Shown here: positions 16,660 through 24,375 of the stretch, one piece after another
How the letters are laid out: each line of letters begins with the position of its first letter
Position numbering within the stretch: the first letter of the stretch is position 1
The notes under the pieces: generated by a model
Told to the model about the DNA's origin: nothing
What the model saw: the letters and a program-made list of their open reading frames with translations, nothing else
Databases searched by the model: none
Assembly: GCA_005502805.1 (NCBI GenBank)
Contig: SCMY01000009.1
Coordinates: 178,159-242,158 of the forward strand
Direction: 5' to 3'
Source: Rhizobiales bacterium 2SD
Lineage (GTDB): Bacteria; Pseudomonadota; Alphaproteobacteria; Rhizobiales; Beijerinckiaceae
DNA: 64,000 nt
Program-made: the position numbers and the translations under genes

Positions 16660-17331
16660 ATGCGCATCCTGATCGTCGAGGACGAACCGCGCATCGCCGC
16701 CGACATCAAGACCGGCCTCGAACGGGGCGGCTATGTCGCCGACGTCGTCGGGGACGGCGAGACGGCCTGGTTCCAGGCCGAGGTCGAGAGCTATGACGCG
16801 ATGGTGCTCGATCTCGGCCTGCCGCGGCTCGACGGCCTCACCGTCCTGCGTCGGCTGCGGGCAGCGGACCGGACACTCCCCGTGCTCATCCTGACGGCGC
16901 GTGATGGCTGGCGCGAGCGCGTCGACGGCATCGATGCGGGGGCGGACGACTACCTGACCAAGCCCTTCCATATGGAGGAGCTGCTGGCCCGCCTCAGGGC
17001 GATCCTGCGGCGCGCGGCGGGCCAGGCTTCGCCGGTCCTCAAGGCAGGGCCGCTCGAGCTCGACACCCGGACCCGCGACGTCAGCATCGCCGGCCGCCTG
17101 GTGAGCCTGACGGCGCTGGAATATCGCCTCCTCGCCTATCTCCTGCATCGCCAGGGCCAGGTCGTGCCGCCGACCGAACTGCTCGACCATCTCTATGACG
17201 GGGCCAGCGAGCGCGAGCCCAACGCGATCGAGGCGATCCTGACCCGACTGCGGCGCAAGCTCGGCGCCCCCGTCATCGAGACGCGGCGCGGCCATGGCTA
17301 TCTCGTCGCGGCCGACGGCGCCGTCTCGTGA
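16660..17331 (+). CDS. Response regulator, OmpR/PhoP family
   Basis: A 223-residue two-domain DNA-binding regulator. The receiver has the acidic pair in IVEDEPR, phospho-acceptor D51 in MVLDLGLPRLDG, Thr in ILTARDG and Lys in DDYLTKPFHMEEL. The winged-helix output domain follows from about residue 125, with SLTALEYRLLAYLLHRQG and the C-terminal VIETRRGHGYLV wing. Its stop overlaps the kinase GTG start by 4 nt, so the two are coupled and form one system. Confidence 0.94.
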   Translation: MRILIVEDEPRIAADIKTGLERGGYVADVVGDGETAWFQAEVESYDAMVLDLGLPRLDGLTVLRRLRAADRTLPVLILTARDGWRERVDGIDAGADDYLTKPFHMEELLARLRAILRRAAGQASPVLKAGPLELDTRTRDVSIAGRLVSLTALEYRLLAYLLHRQGQVVPPTELLDHLYDGASEREPNAIEAILTRLRRKLGAPVIETRRGHGYLVAADGAVS

Positions 17332-18677
17332 GGACCGGCTCGCTTCGCCTGCGGCTGGCATTGTCGGCGACCGCGCTGATCGCGCTGGCGCTGGCCCTGG
17401 CGGGCGCCGGCCTCGTCGTGATCTTCGATCGTATGCTCGATGCCCGCACGGCGGAGGAGCTCGACCTCACCGCCAAATATCTCGCCGGCCAGGCCGTGGT
17501 CGCGCCCGACGGCGCGCTCACGCTCGCGGCGTCACCGCCCGATGCGCGCTTCGCGACTCCGTATGGCGGGCTCTACTGGCAGATCGCAGCCGGCACCGGC
17601 GGCGAATTGCGCTCGCGTTCGCTCTGGGACCGGCGGCTCGCCACGGACGCCGTCGCGAAGCCCGAGCCGGGCCGGGCCTTCGATCTCGCCGGCCCGAACG
17701 AGCAGCGGCTAATCGCCGTCTCGCGGCCCATCGTGATCGGGCGCGCAGGCCGGGAGACGCCGTTGCAGGTCGTGGTCGCGATGGATCGAAGCAATCTCGC
17801 TGCCACGCGCGACGGGTTCCTGCGCCTGCTCGTGCCCTCGCTGATGGCGCTGGGCCTCGTCCTCACCGCAGCCATGGCCGTCTTCGTACAGCGGGCCCTG
17901 GCGCCGTTCCGCACCCTGCAGGCGGATCTGACGGCCATCCACGAGGGACGGGCGAGCACGTTGCCGGCACGCTTCCCAGCCGAGGTGCAGCCGCTGGTGG
18001 ACGACCTCAACCGCCTCATCGATGCGCAGGAACGGGCGCTGCTGAAAGCGAGGACGCAGGCCGGCGACATGGCTCACGGCCTCAAGACCCCACTCGCGAT
18101 CCTGACGGCCCTCGCCCGCCGGACGACGGAGGTGGAGCCGGAGATCGCCCGCGAGGTCGAGGAGCAGGCGGTGGCGATGAGCCGGCAGGTCGAGCGTGCG
18201 CTCGCGCGGGCGCGGATCGTGGCCTCGCGCGACTTGCGCCGGCGTTCTTGCCGGGTGGCTCCGGTGGTCGCGAAGCTCGTCGCCACGCTGCAACGCCTGC
18301 CGGATGGCGATTCCCTGGCCTGGGCGGTCGCCGTGCCGACGGAGCTGAGCTATCCCGGCGAGGAGGGCGACCTCACCGAGATGCTGGGCAATCTCCTCGA
18401 CAATGCGCGCAAATGGGCCCATCGCCGGATCGCGGTCGAGGCGTTCGCTGGCGAAGCCGGGAAGGTGCTGTGGATCGAGGACGACGGGCCCGGCATGAGC
18501 GAAGCGGCGATGTCGCGGATCGGGCGCGGCCTGCGCTGGGACGAGACGACGCCGGGGACCGGCTTCGGCATCGCGATCGCGGCCGACATCGCCGAGGAAA
18601 CCCGCGCGACGCTGACGCTGAGCCGCTCGCCGCTCGGCGGTCTGCGTGCCGAGCTGGCATGGCCGCGAATGGCGTAA
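17328..18677 (+). CDS. Sensor histidine kinase
   Basis: 449 residues. There are two membrane segments (about residues 10-33 and 166-188) flanking a periplasmic domain of about 130 residues, then a HAMP-like linker. The dimerisation helix has phospho-acceptor H250 in GDMAHGLKTPLAIL. The ATPase domain has the N box (EMLGNLLDNARKWAH), G1 (EDDGPGMS) and G2 (GTGFGIAIA). The start is GTG at 17328. The arrangement resembles PhoQ/QseC-type kinases. The upstream PepSY gene suggests an envelope, metal or peptide signal. Confidence 0.92.
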   Translation: MRTGSLRLRLALSATALIALALALAGAGLVVIFDRMLDARTAEELDLTAKYLAGQAVVAPDGALTLAASPPDARFATPYGGLYWQIAAGTGGELRSRSLWDRRLATDAVAKPEPGRAFDLAGPNEQRLIAVSRPIVIGRAGRETPLQVVVAMDRSNLAATRDGFLRLLVPSLMALGLVLTAAMAVFVQRALAPFRTLQADLTAIHEGRASTLPARFPAEVQPLVDDLNRLIDAQERALLKARTQAGDMAHGLKTPLAILTALARRTTEVEPEIAREVEEQAVAMSRQVERALARARIVASRDLRRRSCRVAPVVAKLVATLQRLPDGDSLAWAVAVPTELSYPGEEGDLTEMLGNLLDNARKWAHRRIAVEAFAGEAGKVLWIEDDGPGMSEAAMSRIGRGLRWDETTPGTGFGIAIAADIAEETRATLTLSRSPLGGLRAELAWPRMA

Positions 18678-18693
18678 GCGGGGCTCCCGCGCC

Positions 18694-19773
18694 TCAGGCC
18701 TTCCCGAGCCTGACGCCGCTCTCGGCATGGAAGACGTGGACCTTGTCGGGATCGACGGAGATCCAGAGCCGGCCGGCTTGCGCCGCCACGTCGCCGGTCG
18801 CCGCCTGCATCACGAAGGGCTTGCCCGCGAGCTGGCCGTGGAAGAGCTGGGTCGCGCCGAGCTCCTCGATGAACTCGACGTCGAAGGGCAGCGAACCGGC
18901 CGCACCCTCCGAGGCGATCTCGATGTCCTCGGGCCTCAAGCCCACCTCGACCGCGGTGCCGGTGGCCAGGTCCTCGCGCAGGTCACGCGCCTGCAGCAGG
19001 GCGTCGCCGAGCGCGATGATCCCGTGCCCATCGACCTTGGCGGGCAGCAGGTTCATCGGCGGCGAGCCGATGAAGGTCGCGACGAAGCGGCTCGCCGGCT
19101 TGCGATAGACTTCCGAGGGCACGCCGATCTGCTCGACCTGGCCGCCATTCATCACCACCAGCTTGTCGGAGAGCGTCATCGCCTCGACCTGGTCGTGGGT
19201 GACGTAGATCGCGGTGACGCCGAGCGCGCGCTGCAGCTTCTTGATCTCGACGCGCATCTGCACGCGCAGCTTGGCATCGAGATTGGAGAGCGGCTCGTCG
19301 AACAGGAAGACCTGCGGCTTGCGCACGATGGCGCGGCCCATGGCGACGCGCTGGCGCTGGCCGCCGGAGAGCTGGCGCGGGCGGCGCTGCAGGAAGGGCT
19401 CGATCGCGAGGATGCGCGCCGCTTCCTGCACGCGCTTGTCGATCTCGTCCTTGGGCGTGCCGCGATTGCGCAGGCCATAGGCCATGTTGTCGTAGACGCT
19501 CATATGCGGATAGAGCGCGTAATTCTGGAAGACCATGGCGATGTCGCGGTCGGCCGGCTCGACCTGGTTGACGACGCGACTGCCGATCGCGACCTCGCCG
19601 GCCGAGATCGTCTCCAGCCCGGCGACCATGCGCAGCAAGGTCGACTTGCCGCAGCCGGAGGGGCCGACGAGGACGCAGAAGCCGCCATCGGGGATGTCGA
19701 AGGAGACGCCCTTCACCGCCTCGACGCCGCCGGCATAGATCTTCTTGACGTTGTTGAGCGTGACCTGAGCCAT
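18694..19773 (-). CDS. ugpC: ABC transporter ATPase, glycerol-3-phosphate (UgpC) type
   Basis: A 359-residue MalK/UgpC-like ATPase. Walker A GPSGCGKSTLLR is near residue 37, followed by the Q-loop FQNYALYPH, signature LSGGQRQRVAMGR, Walker B VFLFDEPLSNLDAK and the H-loop VTHDQVEAMT. A C-terminal regulatory OB-like domain starts from about residue 235. It is last in the minus-strand operon with the UgpB, UgpA and UgpE homologues, 7 nt after the permease. It energises uptake of glycerol-3-phosphate or phosphodiesters; the Pho box ahead of the operon supports that substrate. Confidence 0.88.
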   Translation of the reverse strand: MAQVTLNNVKKIYAGGVEAVKGVSFDIPDGGFCVLVGPSGCGKSTLLRMVAGLETISAGEVAIGSRVVNQVEPADRDIAMVFQNYALYPHMSVYDNMAYGLRNRGTPKDEIDKRVQEAARILAIEPFLQRRPRQLSGGQRQRVAMGRAIVRKPQVFLFDEPLSNLDAKLRVQMRVEIKKLQRALGVTAIYVTHDQVEAMTLSDKLVVMNGGQVEQIGVPSEVYRKPASRFVATFIGSPPMNLLPAKVDGHGIIALGDALLQARDLREDLATGTAVEVGLRPEDIEIASEGAAGSLPFDVEFIEELGATQLFHGQLAGKPFVMQAATGDVAAQAGRLWISVDPDKVHVFHAESGVRLGKA

Positions 19774-19780
19774 TGGCGGG

Positions 19781-20629
19781 CTACTTCTCTGTCTCGACGA
19801 GGCCCTTCACGAAGAGCCTCTGCATGGCGATGACGACGAAGACCGGGGGCAGCATGGCAAGCATGGCGGTGGCCATGGCGAGCTGCCATTCGGTCAGGGC
19901 GTCGGAGGTGGTGATCATCTTGCGGATGCCGATCACGATGGTCTGCATCGAGTCCTTGGTCGTGATCAGCAGCGGCCAAAGATACTGGTTCCAGCCATAG
20001 ATGAACTGGATGACGAACAGCGCCGCGATCGTCGTCAGCGAGAGCGGCAGCACCGTGTCCTTGAAGAACTTGAACGGGCCGGCGCCGTCGATCTTCGAAG
20101 CTTCGAGCAGTTCGTCCGGAATGGTCATGAAAAACTGCCGGAACAGCAAAGTGCCGGTGGCCGAGGCGATCAAGGGCACGGCGAGGCCCTGATAGCTGTC
20201 GAGCATGCCGAGATCGGAAACGATCTTGAAGGTCGGGAAGATGCGGACCTCGACCGGCAGCATCAGCGTGACGAAGATGATCCAGAACGCCGCCATCCGG
20301 AACGGGAAGCGGTAATAGACGATGGCGTAGGCCGAGAGCACCGAGATGAAGATCTTCCCGAGCGCGATCGTCATCGCCATCACGAAGGAGTTGAGCATCA
20401 TGCTCGCCACCGGCTCGCGGGTGGAGCCCGACGTGCCGACGAAGAGGATGCGATAGTAGTTGTCGAAGAAGTGCGGGCCCGGATAGAGCGGCAATTGCCC
20501 GTTGATGATGGTGGCGTTGTCCCAGGTCGAGGCGACGAAGGTCAGCCAGACCGGGAAGGCGACGATCAGCACGCCGATCGTCAGGATGACATAGGCGATC
20601 GCATCGCCCAGACGGCGGTCCTCGACCAT
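19781..20629 (-). CDS. ugpE: ABC transporter permease, UgpE type
   Basis: A 282-residue inner-membrane permease of the carbohydrate type-1 family with six membrane segments. The EAA loop toward the C-terminus reads ELLEASKIDGAGPFKFFKDTVLPL, followed by GWNQYLWPLLITTKDSMQTI, which is characteristic of UgpE. The start codon overlaps the stop of the creatininase gene by one base (TGATG), so it is translated in coupling with that gene. It pairs with UgpA at 21914. Confidence 0.9.
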   Translation of the reverse strand: MVEDRRLGDAIAYVILTIGVLIVAFPVWLTFVASTWDNATIINGQLPLYPGPHFFDNYYRILFVGTSGSTREPVASMMLNSFVMAMTIALGKIFISVLSAYAIVYYRFPFRMAAFWIIFVTLMLPVEVRIFPTFKIVSDLGMLDSYQGLAVPLIASATGTLLFRQFFMTIPDELLEASKIDGAGPFKFFKDTVLPLSLTTIAALFVIQFIYGWNQYLWPLLITTKDSMQTIVIGIRKMITTSDALTEWQLAMATAMLAMLPPVFVVIAMQRLFVKGLVETEK

Positions 20630-21387
20630 CAGCCCTGCCCTCCCCGGTCGCTCAAAAGTCTCGCCAGCGCATCCGCCGAGGCATCGAGGAAGGCCTTGCC
20701 CTTCTCCGCCGTCGCCTTGCGGGCATCGCCGATCACGCCGGTCTCAGTCATCTCGCGGAAGGGCTTGTACTGGCCGACCGTCGGGCGGGTCAGCGCGGTC
20801 AGCTCGGCTCCCAGCATGCCGAAGGCTTCCGGCAAACGGTCCTGTCGAACCGTCTCCGGCGCCAGCACCATCATCATCGAGGTCTCGACCTCGCAGGCGT
20901 GCAACACGCTGACCTGATCGTCCATGAACGGCGCCATCGCCTCCTGCGCCAGCAGGAAATAGGTGGTGGCACGGACCTGGAGCGAGGTCTCCCTGGCGAA
21001 GTCCGGCAGGAAGGCGGCGAGCGCGGCGATGTTGCCGCCATGGCCGTTGACGATGACGACGCGGTGGAAGCCGTGGCGCTCCAGGCTCTTCAGCAGCGCG
21101 AGCAGCACCGCGCGATAGGTCGGGATGTCGAAGGTGAAGGTGCCGCCGAAGGCCATATGGTGCTCGGCCATGCCGCACCACAGCGTCGGTGCGACGACGA
21201 CTTCGACACCTTCGGCACGCTCGGCTGCGAGCTTGCAGACGCCGCCGCACAGGATGGTGTCGACGCCGACGGGCAGATGCGGGCCGTGCTGCTCCATCGA
21301 GGCGACCGGCAGCACGACGACGGCATCGCGCGCCGCCTTCTCGCGCAGTTCCTCGGCGGTGAGATCCTGCCAGAGCACCGAGGTCAT
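20629..21387 (-). CDS. Creatininase-family amidohydrolase inside the ugp operon
   Basis: 252 residues with the creatininase metal-site motifs: MEQHGPHLPVGVDT (Glu, His, Asp ligands), the VNGHGGN loop and HACEVETSMM. Family members hydrolyse cyclic amides (creatinine), act in cofactor maturation (MftE-like) or on formamidopyrimidine-type compounds; all bind two metals. Unusually it lies between ugpA and ugpE, overlapping the upstream secreted-protein gene by 4 nt and ugpE by 1 nt. It must therefore be made together with the transporter. Its substrate cannot be told from sequence; the context hints at a phosphorylated or amide compound brought in by the Ugp-like system. Confidence 0.87.
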   Translation of the reverse strand: MTSVLWQDLTAEELREKAARDAVVVLPVASMEQHGPHLPVGVDTILCGGVCKLAAERAEGVEVVVAPTLWCGMAEHHMAFGGTFTFDIPTYRAVLLALLKSLERHGFHRVVIVNGHGGNIAALAAFLPDFARETSLQVRATTYFLLAQEAMAPFMDDQVSVLHACEVETSMMMVLAPETVRQDRLPEAFGMLGAELTALTRPTVGQYKPFREMTETGVIGDARKATAEKGKAFLDASADALARLLSDRGGQG

Positions 21388-21914
21388 GGCCGCGCCTTCA
21401 GCATCGGGTGGAAGAAGAGCTCCGCCAGGGTCTGCGCGACCCAGGGCGCCCGGGCGGCGGCCTCGCCCTCGTTGATCGCGATCATCGGCGTGTAGCTGAG
21501 AACCTTATAGGGCCCGTCCTTGCGCATCTCGAACAGCGAGCCGGCGGTCAAGGATCGCAGGACGAGGGTCAGGTCGCGGTTCTTCAGGCTGCCTGTCGGC
21601 TGCGAGATGCCGAAGCGGACATGGAGGATGCTGAAGATATCGAGGCCCTCCTCGGAGGCGCGACGGTCGAGCGTCACGTCGTCGGATGAGGTCGGCACCG
21701 CGACGAAGGCGATCTTCGCGGCGTCGGCCTGCTTGCGCATCTCGCCGATCAATAGCTTGCAGATCCGGTCGGCCCAGGCCAGCTCCGTGCCCGGGCCGCA
21801 ATTCAGCACCACGCCCTTCCAGGCGTCGATCACCCGGCCCTGCGCCGACGCCAGCGCCGGCACGAGGCAGAGGCCCACAAGCGCCGCGAAGCCGAGGGGA
21901 CGGCGCCACCGCAT
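21384..21914 (-). CDS. Exported protein of unknown function in the ugp operon
   Basis: 176 residues with a clear signal peptide (MRWRRPLGFAALVGLCLVPALASA). The mature part contains a CGPGTELAWADRICKLL segment with two cysteines and a VPTSSDDVTLDRRAS stretch, without a motif I recognise. The start overlaps the ugpA stop by one base and the stop overlaps the creatininase start by 4 nt, so it is an integral part of the operon. It could be an accessory periplasmic factor. I assign no function. Confidence 0.8.
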   Translation of the reverse strand: MRWRRPLGFAALVGLCLVPALASAQGRVIDAWKGVVLNCGPGTELAWADRICKLLIGEMRKQADAAKIAFVAVPTSSDDVTLDRRASEEGLDIFSILHVRFGISQPTGSLKNRDLTLVLRSLTAGSLFEMRKDGPYKVLSYTPMIAINEGEAAARAPWVAQTLAELFFHPMLKARP

Positions 21915-22795
21915 CAGTAGGTCACCTTGCGCTCGATGAAGCGGAACTGGAAGGCCGTCATGGCGATGACCATGGCGAGCAGGATCACGGACTGCGCCGC
22001 CGACCCGCCGAGATTGGTGCCGCCCTTGCCGTCGGAATAGACCTTGTAGACCAGCGTCTCCGTCGCACCCGAGGGGCCGCCGCCGCTCACCGTGTCGATG
22101 ATGCCGAAGGTGTCGAAGAAGACGTAGACGAGGTTGACGACGAGCAGGAAGAAGGTCGTCGGCGAAAGCAGCGGGAAGACGATGGTCCAGAAGCGCCGCA
22201 TCGGCCGGGCGCCGTCGATCACCGCCGCCTCGATCACGCTCTTCGGGATCGACTGCAGGCCGGCGAGGAAGAACAGGAAGTTGTAGGAGATCTGCTTCCA
22301 GGTCGCCGCGAGGATGACCAGCGTCATCGCGTCATTGCCGTTGAGGCGCGGGTTCCAGTTGACGCCGAGCGACTGCAGCCCGCGGGCGAGCATGCCGAGC
22401 GAGGGGTCGAACATGAAGATCCAGAGCACGCCGGCGATGGCGGGCGCGACGGCATAGGGCCAGATCAGCAGGGTTTTGTAGACCTCGGCGCCGCGGATCT
22501 GCCGGTCGGCCATCACCGCGAAGAGCAGCGCCAGCGAAAGCGAGAACAAGGCGACGAAGAACGAGAAAATCCCGGTGTTGATCAGCGCCTTGTAATATTC
22601 GGGCTTGGCGAACAGGTCGCGATAGTTCTCGAACCAGACGAACTCGGTCGAGATGCCGAAGGCGTCCTGCAGCAGGAAGCTCTGCCAGACCGCCTGGCTC
22701 GCCGGCCAGTAGAAGAAGACGACCGTGATCATGAGCTGCGGCAGGAGCAGCAGCAGCGGGATCGTCAGCCCCTTGAAGTGAGCGTATTTCTGCAT
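21914..22795 (-). CDS. ugpA: ABC transporter permease, UgpA type
   Basis: A 293-residue inner-membrane permease with six hydrophobic segments. The EAA motif reads SVIEAAVIDGARPMRRFWTI, then FPLLSPTTFFLLVVNLVYVFFDTFGI, a UgpA-like pattern. I start it at the ATG at 22795 (QKYAHFKG follows); an in-frame TTG at 22828 would add 11 residues but falls inside a strong hairpin. It is downstream of ugpB, and that hairpin probably lowers permease expression relative to the binding protein. Confidence 0.88.
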   Translation of the reverse strand: MQKYAHFKGLTIPLLLLLPQLMITVVFFYWPASQAVWQSFLLQDAFGISTEFVWFENYRDLFAKPEYYKALINTGIFSFFVALFSLSLALLFAVMADRQIRGAEVYKTLLIWPYAVAPAIAGVLWIFMFDPSLGMLARGLQSLGVNWNPRLNGNDAMTLVILAATWKQISYNFLFFLAGLQSIPKSVIEAAVIDGARPMRRFWTIVFPLLSPTTFFLLVVNLVYVFFDTFGIIDTVSGGGPSGATETLVYKVYSDGKGGTNLGGSAAQSVILLAMVIAMTAFQFRFIERKVTY

Positions 22796-22814
22796 CGGCC
22801 AGCCCGGCGGCAAG

Positions 22815-22842
22815 GAAGGCCGGGACAAACGTCCCGGCCTTC
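22815..22842 (-). repeat. Strong stem-loop between ugpB and ugpA
   Basis: GAAGGCCGGGAC and GTCCCGGCCTTC form a perfect 12-bp stem with an AAAC loop. There is no T-run on the minus strand after it, so a REP-like mRNA stabiliser or partial attenuator is more likely than a full terminator. This is a usual way to keep the binding protein more abundant than the permeases. Confidence 0.7.
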
Positions 22843-22855
22843 GATCAGTCTTGTC

Positions 22856-24172
22856 TTATTTGGCGGTGCGCTCGAACTGGCGCAGCGCCTGGTTGCCACG
22901 GTCATTGGCCGCATCGAGCGCCGCCTTCGGCGTCTTCTGGCCGTTCAGGGCCGCCTCGATCTCCTCCGACCAGATGTCGCGGATCTGGACCAGGCCGCCG
23001 AAGCGGACGCCGCGGGAGTTGTCGGTCGGCTCCTTGTTGTTGAGCTCGAGCAACGGGGTCTCGAGATAGGGGTTCTGCTTGTAGAAGCCCGACGCCTTGA
23101 CCTTCTCATAGGCCGCCTTGGTGATCGGCAGATAGCCCGACTCGGTGTGCAGCTTCACCTGCCGGTCGACGTCGGAGAGGAAGGTGAAGAACTTGGCGAC
23201 GCCCTTGTACTCGTCGGCCTTCTTGCCGCCCATGACCCAGAGCGAGGCGCCGCCGATGATCGAGTTCTGCGGGGCGCCGGCGACATCCGGATAATACGGC
23301 ATCGGCGCGTTCGACCAGTCGAACTTGGCGTTGGCCTTGACGTTGCCGAAGAAGGCCGAGGAGGTCAGGAACAGCGGGCATTCGCCCGAGGTGAAGCGGC
23401 CCTCGCCGGTGTTGGTGCGGCCGGAATAGGAGAACACGCCTTCCTTCTGCAGGTTGGCGAGATTGGTCAGGTGTTTGACGAAGAGATCGCCGTTGATGCG
23501 GAACTCGGTGTCGAAGCCGTCGAAGCCGTTGGCCTTGGTGCCAACAGGCACGTTATGCCAGGCGCCGAGCTGCTCGATATTGGCCCAGGTGGTCCAGGCG
23601 GTCGAGAAGCCGCACTTGTCCCAGCCGGCGGCCTTCAGCTTCTTCGCAGCTTCGAACACTTCCGGCCAGGTCTTCGGCGGCGCTTCCGGCAGGCCGGCCT
23701 TCTTCAGCGCGTCCTTGTTGTACCACATCACCATCGAGGACGAGTTGAAGGGGAAGGACAGCATCTCGCCCTTCGTCGTCGAATAGTAGCCGGTGATCGC
23801 CGGCAGATAGCTCTTGGGGTCGAACTTCTCGCCCGCATCCTTCATCACGTCGGCGACCGGCTTGATCGCGCCCTTGGCCGACATCATCGTCGCGGTGCCG
23901 ACCTCGAAGACCTGCATGATGTGCGGGGCATTGCCGGCGCGGAAGGCGGCGATGCCGGCGTTCAGCGTGTCGGGGTAGGATCCCTTATAGGCGACGACGA
24001 CCTTGTAGTCCTTCTGCGAGGCGTTGAACTCCTCGGCCAGCTTGACGACGACGTCGTTGTTGGCGCCGGTCATGGCGTGCCACCATTGGATCTCGGTCTG
24101 CGCCACAGCCGGCGAAGCAGCGGCGAGCGCAAACGCACCGGCGGCGGTCAAGGTCTTCAGTTTGAAGGTCAT
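22856..24172 (-). CDS. ugpB: ABC transporter substrate-binding protein, UgpB type
   Basis: A 438-residue periplasmic protein with a signal peptide (MTFKLKTLTAAGAFALAAAS, cleavage near VAQ-TEI). The mature start EIQWWHAMTGANNDVV and FNSSSMVMWYNKDAL, AWTTWANIEQLGAWH and the late NSRGVRFGGLVQIRDIW block are typical of UgpB, which binds sn-glycerol-3-phosphate and glycerophosphodiesters. GAGGGAG precedes the ATG. It heads the operon and has a triple Pho box upstream, which agrees with control by PhoB under phosphate starvation. Confidence 0.92.
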   Translation of the reverse strand: MTFKLKTLTAAGAFALAAASPAVAQTEIQWWHAMTGANNDVVVKLAEEFNASQKDYKVVVAYKGSYPDTLNAGIAAFRAGNAPHIMQVFEVGTATMMSAKGAIKPVADVMKDAGEKFDPKSYLPAITGYYSTTKGEMLSFPFNSSSMVMWYNKDALKKAGLPEAPPKTWPEVFEAAKKLKAAGWDKCGFSTAWTTWANIEQLGAWHNVPVGTKANGFDGFDTEFRINGDLFVKHLTNLANLQKEGVFSYSGRTNTGEGRFTSGECPLFLTSSAFFGNVKANAKFDWSNAPMPYYPDVAGAPQNSIIGGASLWVMGGKKADEYKGVAKFFTFLSDVDRQVKLHTESGYLPITKAAYEKVKASGFYKQNPYLETPLLELNNKEPTDNSRGVRFGGLVQIRDIWSEEIEAALNGQKTPKAALDAANDRGNQALRQFERTAK

Positions 24173-24240
24173 GGTCAGCTCCCTCTCAGCCCCCGATATG
24201 CGCGGGCGTTGTTGTCGTTGGTGCGCAAGCTAGCATGAAG

Positions 24241-24276
24241 CCGGGGCGACAGTTCAATGACAAAACGATGACATTT
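24241..24276 (-). promoter_or_regulatory. Pho box (three 11-bp-spaced TGTC repeats) for the ugp operon
   Basis: Read on the minus strand, three 7-mers (ATGTCAT, TTGTCAT, CTGTCGC) are each separated by 4 bp (CGTT, TGAA). TGTC cores lie at 24273, 24262 and 24251, exactly 11 bp apart. The PhoB consensus is CTGTCAT-N4-CTGTCAT. A -10-like TGCTAG follows about 10 bp downstream, and ugpB starts about 70 nt further on. This directly supports phosphate control. Confidence 0.85.
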
Positions 24277-24375
24277 CCGCCCCGTTGTGGACGCGCATCG
24301 GCGCACTTGCGATTTCCCGCGGAAGCGGCTGTTCTTCCCATCCGTCTTGCACACTGCACACAACCCGGATCAGCC

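Noticed and set aside
22815..22842. Rho-independent terminator after ugpB
   Set aside because: No T-run follows the stem on the minus strand, and downstream genes belong to the same operon.
21686..24238. 850-codon plus-strand open frame over the ugp genes
   Set aside because: Antisense to ugpA, ugpB and the secreted gene, which have clear families; composition is Arg/Gly/Leu-rich chance coding.
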